This document shows, piece after piece, positions 42,411-53,436 of a stretch of 64,000 nt of DNA. The stretch's first letter is position 1, and each line of letters starts with the position of its first letter. The stretch lies in assembly GCA_001910725.1 (NCBI GenBank), contig MJGA01000023.1:62001-126000 (forward strand). Direction: 5' to 3'. The stretch is from Phanerodontia chrysosporium (taxonomy: Eukaryota; Basidiomycota; Agaricomycetes; Polyporales; Phanerochaetaceae). Under the pieces are notes generated by a model, which saw only the letters and a list, made by a program, of their open reading frames with translations, ran no database searches and was not told the DNA's origin. The translations under genes and the position numbers were made by a program.

Positions 42411-45400
42411 TCACAGATGCGTGTTGTTCCACAGCGATCGAACGACGAAGTCCGCTGGATCAGGATTCTTTACCTTCGCTAACTCAGTGTTAGGCACGAA
42501 ACGGACTGGGGAACGTGGTATCATCGTCTGCGCGACGCGGAAGTAAGATCGTACGCACCCGTGCGGTCAATGCCAGGTATGAGGTAGAATCCATTTGAGG
42601 GTATGTTCTTCTCCGTGTCGAGGAAGTACCCCACCGTTCCGGCCGGGTGATCGAGCCATGTCCAGGCACCAACGCCACCTTTGGCAGACAGCGTGAATGT
42701 CAGGTCCCCTTTGCGAGTAAGCTGAATCTGCGGATCAATGAGCGTCGCGTTGGCGAGCGAAATGGGTGTAAACTGGGTGATTTCGTGAATCTAACGCCCA
42801 CATGTAGCGGAAAAGAATACGTACCACTTGCTCATTCCTGACCGTCTTCCCCTCAACCTTGGACGTGATATTCATTAGCATGAACACGTCTTCGGCGTTC
42901 TTTCCTGCGGGCAGAATCTTGTCTAGTCCCGACTGGCTGAAGACCACCGAGTTGTTCAGGCTTGGCACCGTGAAGTGCTCCATGCTGGACTGCAGCTCGA
43001 CCCCAGCCCAGTCGTACCACGTCAGCTGCGCAGTGCCGGAGACCGCTTCCCAGCGATCAGACGTGACGAGGACCTCGAGGGTCTGGTTCTCGGCTGTCCA
43101 GAACGGGTATATGACGACGGGGGAGTACGCGCGCGTCATGGCATAGTGCAGTGCCTTCCACCGCCCGGAGTACTCGATGCTCGACCAGCTCGTGCCCTGC
43201 CAGATATCGTTGAGCTGCCATACCAGGCTCCCGAGGTTGTTCTCGCCGAGGCCCGCCCCACGCCGGTACCACGCGATTTCGGAGACCATGTTCAGCGCCT
43301 GGAAGACTTGGGTACTCCAGCACCACTGCGCGAACGTCTGATTGCTGTCTGCCGTCCCCGGTGTCGGAAGCCATGCCTGCACCGCGGCCGTCATCTGTGC
43401 CTGACCTTGATTCGAGTTTGGGTTTGGGAAGGCGAGCCCGCCTGCTGGCGGGTGGTGGTCACGCGATGCAACGACTGTCGAGTTGAACGAGAAGTCTTCT
43501 GGGCTTTCGAGGACCTCTTCCCAGCTGAAGAAGGATGGCTGAGAGTGAAATCTAGTTGTGAGCCAAGATTAGTAGTCCGTCAAAATACCGCGGCGTGGCG
43601 ACCAACATACCCGAACTCGTTCACGAATCTGGACACGGGGTAGGTACTATAGTTGAAAGCTTGGCTAGCATCGTAATTGTACCGCTCTGACGACATTATC
43701 AATACGCGAGGGAGTGTGCAAACGGAAGGGAATACCGCTGTTTCCATAAATGAACCCTGCAGTCTTGTTATTGTATCGAATGACGTAGGGGTCGAGGCTG
43801 AGAACGCCGCTGGTGGTCGAGCAGTCGGTATATGCAACCTGATATGAACATGAGCGCCCCCGCTGACGACCGGCATACGTATAAGCTGGCTAACCGAACT
43901 TGTCTCTCCCGAGACGATGTCGTGCAGGAAGTCTCCAAACAAGTATTGGAACTGAGATACAACTATTGTGAGCGGAGTAACACTGCGGTGCATAAGAGTA
44001 ATTCACCTCGTCAAGATAATGTGTTCCATTTGCTTGCGTTTGATTGATCCCAATAACGATACCTTCGATCTCGTTACCGCCAGCCCACTGGACATTGCTC
44101 GGATGCCTGTTGATGCGCCTCACGTTCTGCCTGATTTCGGGCTCGACAGACTCGAGAAGAAAGTCGTTGACGGGGTACAGCGCATCCGAGAAGATAAGTT
44201 CTGACCAAGCAAAGATGCCCAGTTCGTCGCACGCCGTGTAGAAGTCGTACCCGCCGGTGAGTTCATCTGAGGGTTGATAAGTACCGCCGCCCCACACACG
44301 GAGCTACGACGAGTGTCAGAAGATATCCGGGCATCCGCAAGAACAGTATGACCAACCATATTCTGCCCGCTTAGCACCGCGCTCTCGAGGATCCAGCGCA
44401 CCTGCGCGCTGGTAGTACGTGCGTAGAACGGGTCATAGGGAATGATGTTCGTGCCGGAGCTGAAGAAGGCCTTGCCGTTGACGTTGAAGTGCCACTGGTC
44501 TCCGGGCGTAATTCCGCGATCGCGCACGTCCGCGTCTGAGTAAGGCGACTGCACGAGCGTGATCGTACGGAACCCGCTCTGCGTTGTGAACGCGACCGCC
44601 GGCGCCGACGCCTCGTGTGCAAAGTGCAACGCCGTCGTGATGTGGTACAGCTTGGGCGTGCCGAGGTTTGCAGGGAACCAGCGTTGCGGGACACCCTCCG
44701 GGATCGTGAACGTCGCCTGCAGCCGTGTCGGCTTGCCCGTGTCGGCGGGCACAGCGGAGACGCGGAGGTGCGGGGAGGTTATATTCAACTCTGTGATAGA
44801 TAGGACGATGGACGGAGAGTGGATGGGAACAGCAGAACGGACAAAGAGGGTGACGTTGAGTAGCCATGGTGCGGATTCGTTCGGGAGCTCTATGGGCATC
44901 TGCCCGACCTTCGATATTTCGAGTGACGACTCTTCGATGAAGATTGGACTCGCCGAAGATACCAAGAGGGGATGGGGCTCCGGGTTGGGGGACGACTTCA
45001 GGCCAGATGAGCTAGTGGGCAAGGTGACAAGGTATGCCGGCTTGTAAATGCCAGTCGGGACGAAAGCAGGGCCCTAGCTACTCCGTTAGGAGAGGGCTCC
45101 AATGGCAGATAGTTAACTTACCCAGTCCCATCCGTAATCAGACTGAACCTTACGCGTCCATTGACGGACGGTTGGATACTCGAACTGCGCGAGACGGTCA
45201 GACGAAGAGCTGTACAAATAAATAAAGACGACATACAATATCACCATGGACCCACTCGGCATCCGGCCTGGAGGTAACATTGAGACCATACCACCACGCA
45301 GACTCGAAAGCGACTGTAAGGTTGGTATCGTGAGGAGAAGGAGACGCGAGCAGGTCGGTGACGTCATATATGTATTGGCGGAATTGGTTGTTCACCCATG

Positions 45401-45869
45401 CAACGGGATGGCCTGCGACAGTCTGTCGAAGGCAACATCAGCACAGCCCACGGGTCATCCATCAGTGGTATAGTCTCTCACAATATTGGCTATTGTGTCC
45501 AGCCCATAAAAGACCAGCAGGGTCTTTTCGGACCTGCGCTCCTCTTTGAGGAATGGCGCAAGGTCGGCAGTGTATGTCCAATTGTCATTCACGACCCATC
45601 GCTGCGTAAATTCTACGAATGATTTGATTAGTTGTTTTGTGACGTGCTGTCGCACCACAGCCTTTACCGTTGATACCAAGAAGCGGTTCGGTGATGATGC
45701 CAGCGCGCAACAAGTCAAGATGAGCTTGCGAAGGCACTTGTGCCGGGATGGCGATTGTCCCGTTTTGGTTCTTCAGCGTCCAGGTTAGACTGGACAAGCT
45801 GAGCACCTCTGCCTGCGTGGTCAAGGACAACCCAAGCGCAAGAAGTGCGCATAGGATAGACGCCGCCAT
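42411..45869 (-). CDS. Secreted beta-mannosidase, glycoside hydrolase family 2
   Basis: The enzyme releases mannose from the non-reducing ends of manno-oligosaccharides, the last step in mannan or N-glycan breakdown. A signal peptide (MAASILCALLALGLSL, about 20 residues) starts at 45869, with a TATA-like TATAAG on the minus strand about 45 bp before it. The N-terminal lectin-like domain reads SLTWTLKNQNG and VPSQAHLDLL, then WVVNDNWTYT and WWYGLNV. The catalytic domain has the acid/base Glu in VQWAGGNEIEG (near 44070) and the probable nucleophile Glu in RFVNEFG (near 43610). SLVWQLNDIWQGTSWSSIEY precedes the C-terminal beta domains. The last exon (42505-42411) encodes PADFVVRSLWNNTHL. There are many short introns and several N-glycosylation sites. 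Exon borders in the middle are approximate. Confidence 0.92.
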
Positions 45870-47277
45870 GGGCCTTCACGAAGATGACTGCAAGCTCGCC
45901 TCGCTCCTCCTCCCTTATATTCGACGACAGTATGCACAGACCGGTTGACACGGGGAATGCACAGAGCTTTCGACCAGATGTCGGTCGTACTGCGCACCGC
46001 CCGCATCTGACCCCACCGAGCTTCGCGAAGCTGTGGCACGCAACTGAGTCAGATGGTAAAGGCATGGGAATGCTCAAATACGCACAGAATATGTGACCTC
46101 ATGGCGATGGATATATGACGAAGACGATGAAATCGAGGAAGCGCGAGATAGCATACGGCAGAGGTCGCGCCTGACCGTGTCTTCGTATCTTGATGAGGGT
46201 CGTGATCAGACAGGAAATGCAGCGGAAAGCGAAGGGATCCTCGGAAGATTGCCTTCAGAGGTCGCGAGGTGTCGCGAGTAGTGATTAGTCTGCAGGTACG
46301 GACCGCCTGCGGGAGGAAAGACGCGGGAGACGGCGGCTTCCCTGGAGCTTCGCCACCCCGGGACTCTACACGCTTGCCTGGCGTTGTTGATACATAGTGC
46401 GAAGCTCAGGACGTCCCGAGCAGCGTCTTTGGCGAGGCGTAGTTGATTCTCACTATCCACTGGCTGGTCCGTTCTCTGGCCGCAAGTTTGGATAACGGCA
46501 CAGAGATAACTACGAAGAGTGTTACAGCTGGTTGTTGTCACGCCAGATGCATCGTAAATAGTAATATACACGCACCAGGCGCATACCCCGTCCGCGTCCC
46601 ACCCCTCCGTTCCACTCTTAGACATAGTAGTGACAGTAGAGTGTGTTGACTCGAGTAGCAAGATCCGAGTCCGACGATCCATCGACGCCTCCCGGCTAGC
46701 CCTAACCCTGTCTACTCTAACCCTAACCCTACTTGAAAGCGGAAAAGGCGACGTTCAGAATCAAATTTGGCTACGCTTGACCCAGACGGTGTGTAGTCCA
46801 GGTACCGAGTCTGCCAGTGACTCAGGTCATACGTTCTGCTCGTATGAGGCTATTTATTGAACCTGGCAGGAACAGCTCCAAGGGCGTCCTACAGATTGTA
46901 GCAAGTCCGTGAGCCGGTGACAAAAGGAAGGAAGCGCGAGTTCCTAGGAGTCTATCATGGACCAGCACGACATCGGTATGTTCTCTGTTTCATTGAACAT
47001 ATCAGGCTTATATTGCTCCCGCCACTAGCCTCGCAAACATCTGCCCTAGAGCACTACCGATCTATCGCGTTGTCGGACAGGGGCATTCGTGATGCTCTCT
47101 TGCTCCTGGACCAAACGAAGCGTTGTATCGCGGTCCTTCATTTTAGGAGCAAGGACCATTCATCCTCTGAACAAATGAGATTCTCTCCATGGCCTCTCTT
47201 GATCCTGGCTTTTCTCTGGCCATTTTAATCAAACTTATTGCGGACGTCTGCATTGAGCTAGACTGCACCACCTGTCG
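45870..47277. other. Intergenic region
   Basis: About 1.4 kb with no recognisable gene. It contains a short interstitial telomere-like repeat at 46700-46731. Confidence 0.4.
46700..46731. repeat. Short interstitial telomere-like repeat
   Basis: CCCTAACCCT at 46700-46709 and CTAACCCTAACCCTA at 46716-46730, separated by six bases. CCCTAA/TTAGGG is the usual filamentous-fungal telomere unit. It is only about four units long. Confidence 0.6.
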
Positions 47278-47882
47278 ATGGCTTTGGTTCACAGAGGTAT
47301 GCCAATGGTGGCGTACGATTACTGGAGCTCCACCAAGCGGATCGAGTACTGGAATGGCACGCATTATGTCCGTCTCAACCAGTGCATAGCGACCGTCCTC
47401 GCTGAGGCAATGCCGCTATCCCGCCTACGCTCGCTCTACGTCAGACACAGAAACGACAAGAGAGACAGGCTCCTGCTGATGCTGCGCAAGTGTCCAGAGC
47501 TCCGCCATTTCGCCCACTAGACGTTGAAGACCATCACACCCTTGTCAACGCGCTCGCCGCAATGCCGAGCCTCCTCCCGCACCTCCGCTTCATTCCTCTC
47601 GAGACTATTCCGTGGCGCGCCAACAGCGAAGAGCACAAGGGGGCGCCGTGCCCCGACGAGACGTTTGCGGGCCCGCTCCAGCGTATGTTCCGCGCGCGTA
47701 CCGTAGCAGTGGCCGCTCCAATGCTCCATGCACTTATGTTCACTGGTGTCACCCTTGACCGCTACGCGGATCTCACATGGCTGAATGAAATGGCTGTGGG
47801 GGTGCTTCCGAAGTTCGACTCGAATGGACGGGCCTGGGAGTGCACTTGTAATGTTGGGATGGCCAACAGAGACAGTGGATAA
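47278..47882 (+). pseudogene. Possible relic of an F-box/LRR-like gene
   Basis: Two open pieces in different frames, 47278-47517 and 47490-47882, read like one degenerate protein. The first has YDYWSSTKRIEYWNG and LSRLRSLYVRHR, the second LVNALAAMPSLLPHLRFIPL and a Leu-rich tail. This resembles the C-terminal repeats of agaricomycete F-box proteins, two of which lie just downstream. No start or F-box is seen, and the frame change has no splice sites. Low certainty. Confidence 0.3.
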
Positions 47883-48042
47883 AGCTGTTATCGCAAAGGC
47901 TCAGCAACGCAGTATCTCTATTATACATGATGATACGTATATTTTTCTTTGTTATATCTTGCCATTCAGCTTTCGTTAGATGATACGCCGCATAAGGGTA
48001 ATCATTATGTTACGGTGAAGGGTACCTGGAGTCCGACCCGGG

Positions 48043-48050
48043 TATATATA
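48043..48050 (+). promoter_or_regulatory. TATA box of the first F-box gene
   Basis: TATATATA followed by AGG, about 165 bp before the ATG at 48210. Confidence 0.45.
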
Positions 48051-48209
48051 AGGACCCCTGACCCCGCCGTGATCACCGATCACCGAGCCAGACTCCCTGG
48101 GACTTCCACGTACACTCGTCTGGTGTCCTTTGGTCAGTAGCCTGGTCCCGGCCATATATTCTTGGCTAAATCTGATATAGGGATCTGCCCACTCCTGTAT
48201 CGGCCGAAC

Positions 48210-49968
48210 ATGGAGGCAGCGGCAGCGATTTCCGATTTTACCGAGTTGGTAACGAAACTGGACAGTGCGAGCATAAATGATGGTACGTCCTGCTAATATA
48301 CGGCTTGAAGTGGTCCTCAAAGACATTGTAGCGATACCAGACGAGGAAGCAGAGCCTTCAAGAATCAATCAACTTCCTACGGAGCTCATCACAGAAATCC
48401 TTGAATATTTCATAGCGCAAGCGACCTGCAAGTATCAAGAGGCCGTCGGCACATGGGCTGTATTCACTGCCCGCTACCCTCTCCCTTACTCCTGGGCTAC
48501 AGTAGAACATGTTTGTCGTCTATGGCACGATATTATCCGCAGCACACCTCGGTTATCCTCTCGAATTGTGCTCACAAGTAGCGCCGTCGTCCAGAAGTAC
48601 CTCCAAAGAGCCGGAGATGTACCCCTAGAAATCATGTCCGCTCCACTTGCCAACGGGTTCGACAACGAGTCTGGAACCCAGGCATTTGAAAGCGTTCTTC
48701 CGTTCTTCCCGCGGGTCGTCCGTGCGGACATTGTCGTGACCACGCTCACCCTCAAGATGATCCGCCGTGAAGATGCGGCAGCCCCGCGCGAGCTGCCCCT
48801 GCGCGAGTTACTCCTCAACTTCTACGGACTGAACTACCATACCTTCGATCCATCGGCACCCATATTTCCGGGAGTGCGTTTCCCCGTTCTCCGCCGCTTC
48901 TCCTGCATCGGTGGCCACGCCGGAATATGTCGCGGCTTACTGGGAGAGTCGCTGGTAACGTTGGTCTTGTCCGACCTCGACTTTACCCTCTCCCCTCAGC
49001 AACTGGTCGTATTTTTATCGGATTGCTCCAATCTCGAAGACCTCCACCTCCGGAACGCACTACACTGGGCGACGAATGAAACTCTGAATGCGGTCGCAAC
49101 TGAAGGTTGGACTACCATGCAGACAATCCGCCTGCCGCGCATCCGCACCGTGCTGCTCGACGACGTAACAGACATGGCGCTGTCAATCTACTTCATCCAC
49201 CATCTTATCCTCCCTTCGAGCGTTTCCTTCAGCCTGCTTCGTCGTATCTGCTCGCCCTCGTACAGCATACACACCATGGCAGATGCACTTGGCGCGAGAT
49301 TTGCGCGGAAAGCAGGCTTCGTGGATCGCCTACCGGAGGTACGATCAGTCACTGTCGCGATGTACGACCGAGGCCCGGTTCGCGCGACGTTGTTTCGGGC
49401 GAACGAAGTCCCCGACGACGCAACTCCGCTCCTAGACATATCTGGACGCCAGGACGAACTTGACAACATACTCCACCTCTTGAGCTCTGTGGCGTTCCTA
49501 TCGGTCAGACGTCTGGTGCTAGCAGTGGTCTCCGAGTTTGAAGATTCTACCATTGGAAATTTGGAAATACTCCTCAATGCTATGCCATCTCTTCGAGACC
49601 TACAGGTTATTGGCCGCTGTGTCTGGCAGGTGGTGGAGACGGTCCTGAAGCCGAACCACTACTTTAATGAAACGAATCCGCCCGTACCCTGTGAAAACCT
49701 GAAAACTCTCCATTTGATGCTACACGGCAGAATTTCGTTCAGTCCTGCCTCGCGAGCGGAGTGGGTTCCTCGCCTGTACGGGTCGTTGGGTTCTCGGTCC
49801 AAGTGTGGCTATATGTTGGACGAGCTACGACTGTCCCTACCTGACGACAATGGTAAGGAGTTGTTTGAGAAGGTCATCGCTGGTTGGCCGGTGAAGATGG
49901 CGAAGAGGGTAGTGCTAGACAGCTGGGCGAGGACGGCCACCGGGGGTTCTCTTATAGTCAACAGATGA
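48210..49968 (+). CDS. F-box protein, first of a tandem pair
   Basis: A short first exon (48210-48282) and a 49-bp intron with a TGCTAAT branch motif lead into one long exon (48332-49968), about 569 residues in all. The F-box core INQLPTELITEILEYF begins near residue 40, followed by VCRLWHDIIRSTPRL, the usual F-box helix 3. The rest is a variable Leu-rich region with no regular LRR consensus. Such proteins recruit substrates to SCF ubiquitin ligases, and this family is greatly expanded in agaricomycetes. It shares order and motifs (FPRVVRA, CIGGHAGICRGLLG) with the next gene, so the two arose by tandem duplication. Confidence 0.82.
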
Positions 49969-50261
49969 TCAACGGCGTGATAGCTATCACTATTTGTACA
50001 CATGTATTTCGAAGACTACAGTTTCTCCTCTTGATCTTTTCCTAGGTCTAAGCCATAGAACAGGCTATATTCACGCGGGCCCACCGCCCCTGTGCGCGCG
50101 GTGCACGGGGTCCCACCTGAACGAGGATTCAGGACCCCGGACATTAGCCGCACTGAACGAGCCGCCACCTTCGACTTCGAGCATTTGCTCGTTCTCACCT
50201 CGTACGACGCATCTCAACACTTGCGACACAGCAGCGACTACGCAAAACCTGCATCGTGCTC

Positions 50262-51997
50262 ATGACGAGGCGCAGAAGAGCGGCGCATCATCTGGCTCAG
50301 GGCGAAAAGGACGGTAAGTACGTGGTTCAAATGAACTGGTGACGAATACATTGATCTGTATAATAGTAAATGCGCAAAAAGGAGCACTAGGTTGTAAAAT
50401 CAACGAGCTGCCTTCAGAACTCCTGATTGCCATCCTAGAGCGCTGCATAGAGCAGCAACTCGGTGCATTCCGGGATGTCATCGGCAGAGCGAGGCAGTCG
50501 TCTCACGACGACGATCTCCCGTATTTCTGGAGCAATCTTGCTGGTGTCTGCCACCTATGGCGCGAGATATGCTTTAACACACCACAATTGTGCAACCGCG
50601 TTGTCCTCCTGAATGGCGACCTCGTTAAGAAACTTCTGCGACGGTCCGGACAACTCCCCGTGGAAGTGGTATCCAATGCCCTATCTCTACGAGGCGGTCT
50701 CCTGGCCCCTCGTACCGGATTGCAGGCTTTCCAGACGATCCTGGCTCAGTTTGGGAGAGTTGTACGCGCTGAGTTGGCCATCACGACGCCCCTGCTCACT
50801 CTTCTAAGCTCCGACGACCTGGTGATTCCCTCCGAAACACGACTGCAGGAGCTCGTCTTGAACTTCCAGGTGCTGCGGATGTGGGAGTTCAACCCATCCC
50901 AGTGCATATTTCCGCGTACGCAATTCCCTACCCTTCAACGCTTTACCTGCATCGGCGGGTACATGGGGATATGCTGTGGCTTACTCGGCCCAACGCTGAA
51001 GACATTGGCCTTGCATACCCTCTCCTTTGCGCTTACAGTTCGGCGACTTGCAACCTACTTGCTACAGTGTCCTAATCTCGAGGAACTCGTTCTCCGAGCG
51101 ACCCTGGCCTGGGGACCTGCGGACCATCCGAAGGACGTTACCTCAGACAGTTGGATCCCCGACCCGACAATCTCCCTGCCCCACCTTCGCACCATCTCAA
51201 TAACAGCTGCAGCCGACCTGGAGCTCCCTATCTACCTGTTACACCACATGTTGCTTCCTAGCGACACCCTCGTCAGTCTAACTGGCAACGTGTCCACCGT
51301 CATGTTCGGCGTGCAGGCTGTGTCTGCCTCCCTCCGTGCTTGGTACGCAAGGCGAGCCTACCTCGGGGGCCGAGGCTTGGACGCGCGCTCGGCCGTGCTC
51401 TGCTGTAGGGAGTGGTCCATCCGCCTGGCGCTGTGGCGCGCACACTCTCCTGCCCCCGGCGAGGAGCCCATCGTCTGCATAGATGGCGTGTACGCACAGG
51501 CCCGCGATTACGTTGCGCACCAGCTCCTCAGCGGGCTTCGGCTGCGCCAGATAACCGCGTTGGACGTCCGTACGGTCGGCGAACCGTCCACTATGGCGAG
51601 TGTCACGTTTGGCGAGGTGCTCGCCACGGTACCCGCTCTCGAGGAGCTCCGCGTGCTCGCGCCGAACCTCACGCCGTTTGTGCGCCCCCTCGAAGAGCGC
51701 GACCCAAACGATGGCTTCGTCGTCCCGCGGCTCAAGACCCTGCACCTCAACCTGACGAAGTCCGGCAGCGTCGCCCGCAAGGCCATGTTGAGGTCTGGGA
51801 AGACCGTGGTAGGGAGGGTCTACACACTGCTGGAGAGCCGTGCAAAGATGGGGCTGGTGTTGGAAGAGCTGCGGTTCACACTGCCGAAGACGATTGACCC
51901 CTCGGTCAGGGAAAAAATGGAGGCTCTCATCGCAGCCTGGCCTGTAGAGATTGCGCGCAAAGTTGCGGTGGATGGTGTCCTCGGCGACCTGCTATGA
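50262..51997 (+). CDS. F-box protein, second of a tandem pair
   Basis: The long exon (50362-51997) encodes an F-box (INELPSELLIAILERC) followed by VCHLWREICFNTPQL, then a Leu-rich region aligned along its length with the preceding gene (FGRVVRAE, CIGGYMGICCGLLG). A 48-bp intron (50314-50361, GTAAGT...TAATAG) joins it in phase to a first exon for which ATG 50262 is the best candidate. The start is uncertain because another frame upstream is also open. Predicted role: substrate receptor of an SCF complex. Confidence 0.78.
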
Positions 51998-52649
51998 TCG
52001 CCACCCGCCATATCACAACAATACGTTCACCAGGCTTCGCAGCGACTGTCTATGCTCAGCTATCCCACTTCCTGCTGCTCGTGGAAGTCGTTCAATTGGT
52101 CGTCGAATCTGGCTGCTGTTGAAGACTCGAATACCCATTTACCTGAAGACCCTGCGCTCACTTCATGCTCAAGATCAGCCGCACATCTGTCTAGGTGCTG
52201 AGCTCTAGATCGGAGCACGGCACCATCTGCGGCATTTCGCGGTCAATTCACGACGCCAAGGAGCTGCTCGAGGGGGTCGTCGCTGGCCGGCCGGCCGGCC
52301 GAGCTGCAGAGAGGGTTGCGTTGGGCAGTCGGGAGAGTGTGAAGTGTTTGCTTCCATATACGTGTAGGACCGACGGGCTAACGTTGATGAACGTTCTAAA
52401 CCAGATATACTCTGGCAATGTGCCGGCTCTCGTTACGTGGCATCCATCTGATATTACGCTGTGCAAATTTCACTGCTCGACACGCGCACGGACTATCTGC
52501 ACTCATGAACGGTGTTCGCTGTATAACCCGCCGCAGTCCTCCTAAATACGATGAGATATACGTGGCACGCGATATCCAGGAGGCGGTGCGCAGGCTCACT
52601 GGACTGCCGATATTGATTGGGCGCTTCGCTGATCTTTCCACTCTCCACC
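51998..52649. other. Intergenic region
   Basis: 652 bp with no recognisable gene. It includes a (GGCC)n run at 52288-52301. Confidence 0.4.
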
Positions 52650-53436
52650 ATGTCTGTCCCACACTTCATCTTCATCTCGCCCAAGCCTCGCCGCGATAGT
52701 GATCAGTCGCTGTGCAGGGCCTGGTGGGACGCAGCGAGAAAGTACTTTGGTGCCGAAGCCAGCCAGCACTTTTCCATCTATGAGGGGTTCCTGGGCGACA
52801 TCGATGCCGCGCAGCTGCGCTGCGACTGCATGGTCTCCCCCGCCAACTCGTTCGGGATCATGGACGGAGGGTGCGTCGCTTCAGGCTCGCGTTTTCTGGC
52901 GCCACAGCCTGCCGCACTGTGCTGACGACTTCTTGCCTGCCGCCAGGTATGATCTCGAGCTCTCCCGCGTGTTCGGCGGGGCGGCGCAGGATCCGTGGCG
53001 GCTGACGCGCCACGTGCAGGACGTGCTGCGGCGGCGGTGGCGCGGGTTTGCGCCGCCGACGACGTGCACGCTCGTGGACCTGCCGGACGACGTGTCGGGC
53101 CCGGGGCGCAACCCGTGGGAGGCGCGCGTGCTCGCGGTGGTGCCGACGATGCGCGTCCCCGACGACGTACGATGGCACAAGGAGCTCTGCTACCACAGCA
53201 TGTGGTCCCTGCTGGTTGAAATCATGCAGTGGAACGAGACGTATCCGCCGGACAAGCAGATCAAGCGCGTGCTGATGACGGGATTGGGGACCGGTGTCGG
53301 GAACGTGAGCGTCGAGCGGTGCGCGCGGCAGATGGTGCTCGCAGTCAAGCACTTCAAGCGTGGCTGGCCGGAGCAGCCGCGATGGAAGGATGTTATCCCG
53401 GCGACGGACGAGCTCGACGAGACTGTGAACCTCTGA
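52650..53436 (+). CDS. Macro-domain-like protein (ADP-ribose binding)
   Basis: Two exons (52650-52870 and 52947-53436) encode 236 residues. The ATG at 52650 lies in a good context (CCACCATG). After HFIFISPKPR and a linker, CDCMVSPANSFGIMDGG leads into YDLELSRVFG, the first ligand-binding loop of macro domains (normally N-A-N/S-x-x-x-x-G-G). The second loop is LMTGLGTGVGNVS, matching the usual G-x-G-x-G-x phosphate loop. Macro domains bind ADP-ribose or its derivatives, and some remove ADP-ribose from proteins or process the tRNA-splicing by-product. Activity cannot be told here. The intron lies exactly in the first loop. Confidence 0.75.
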
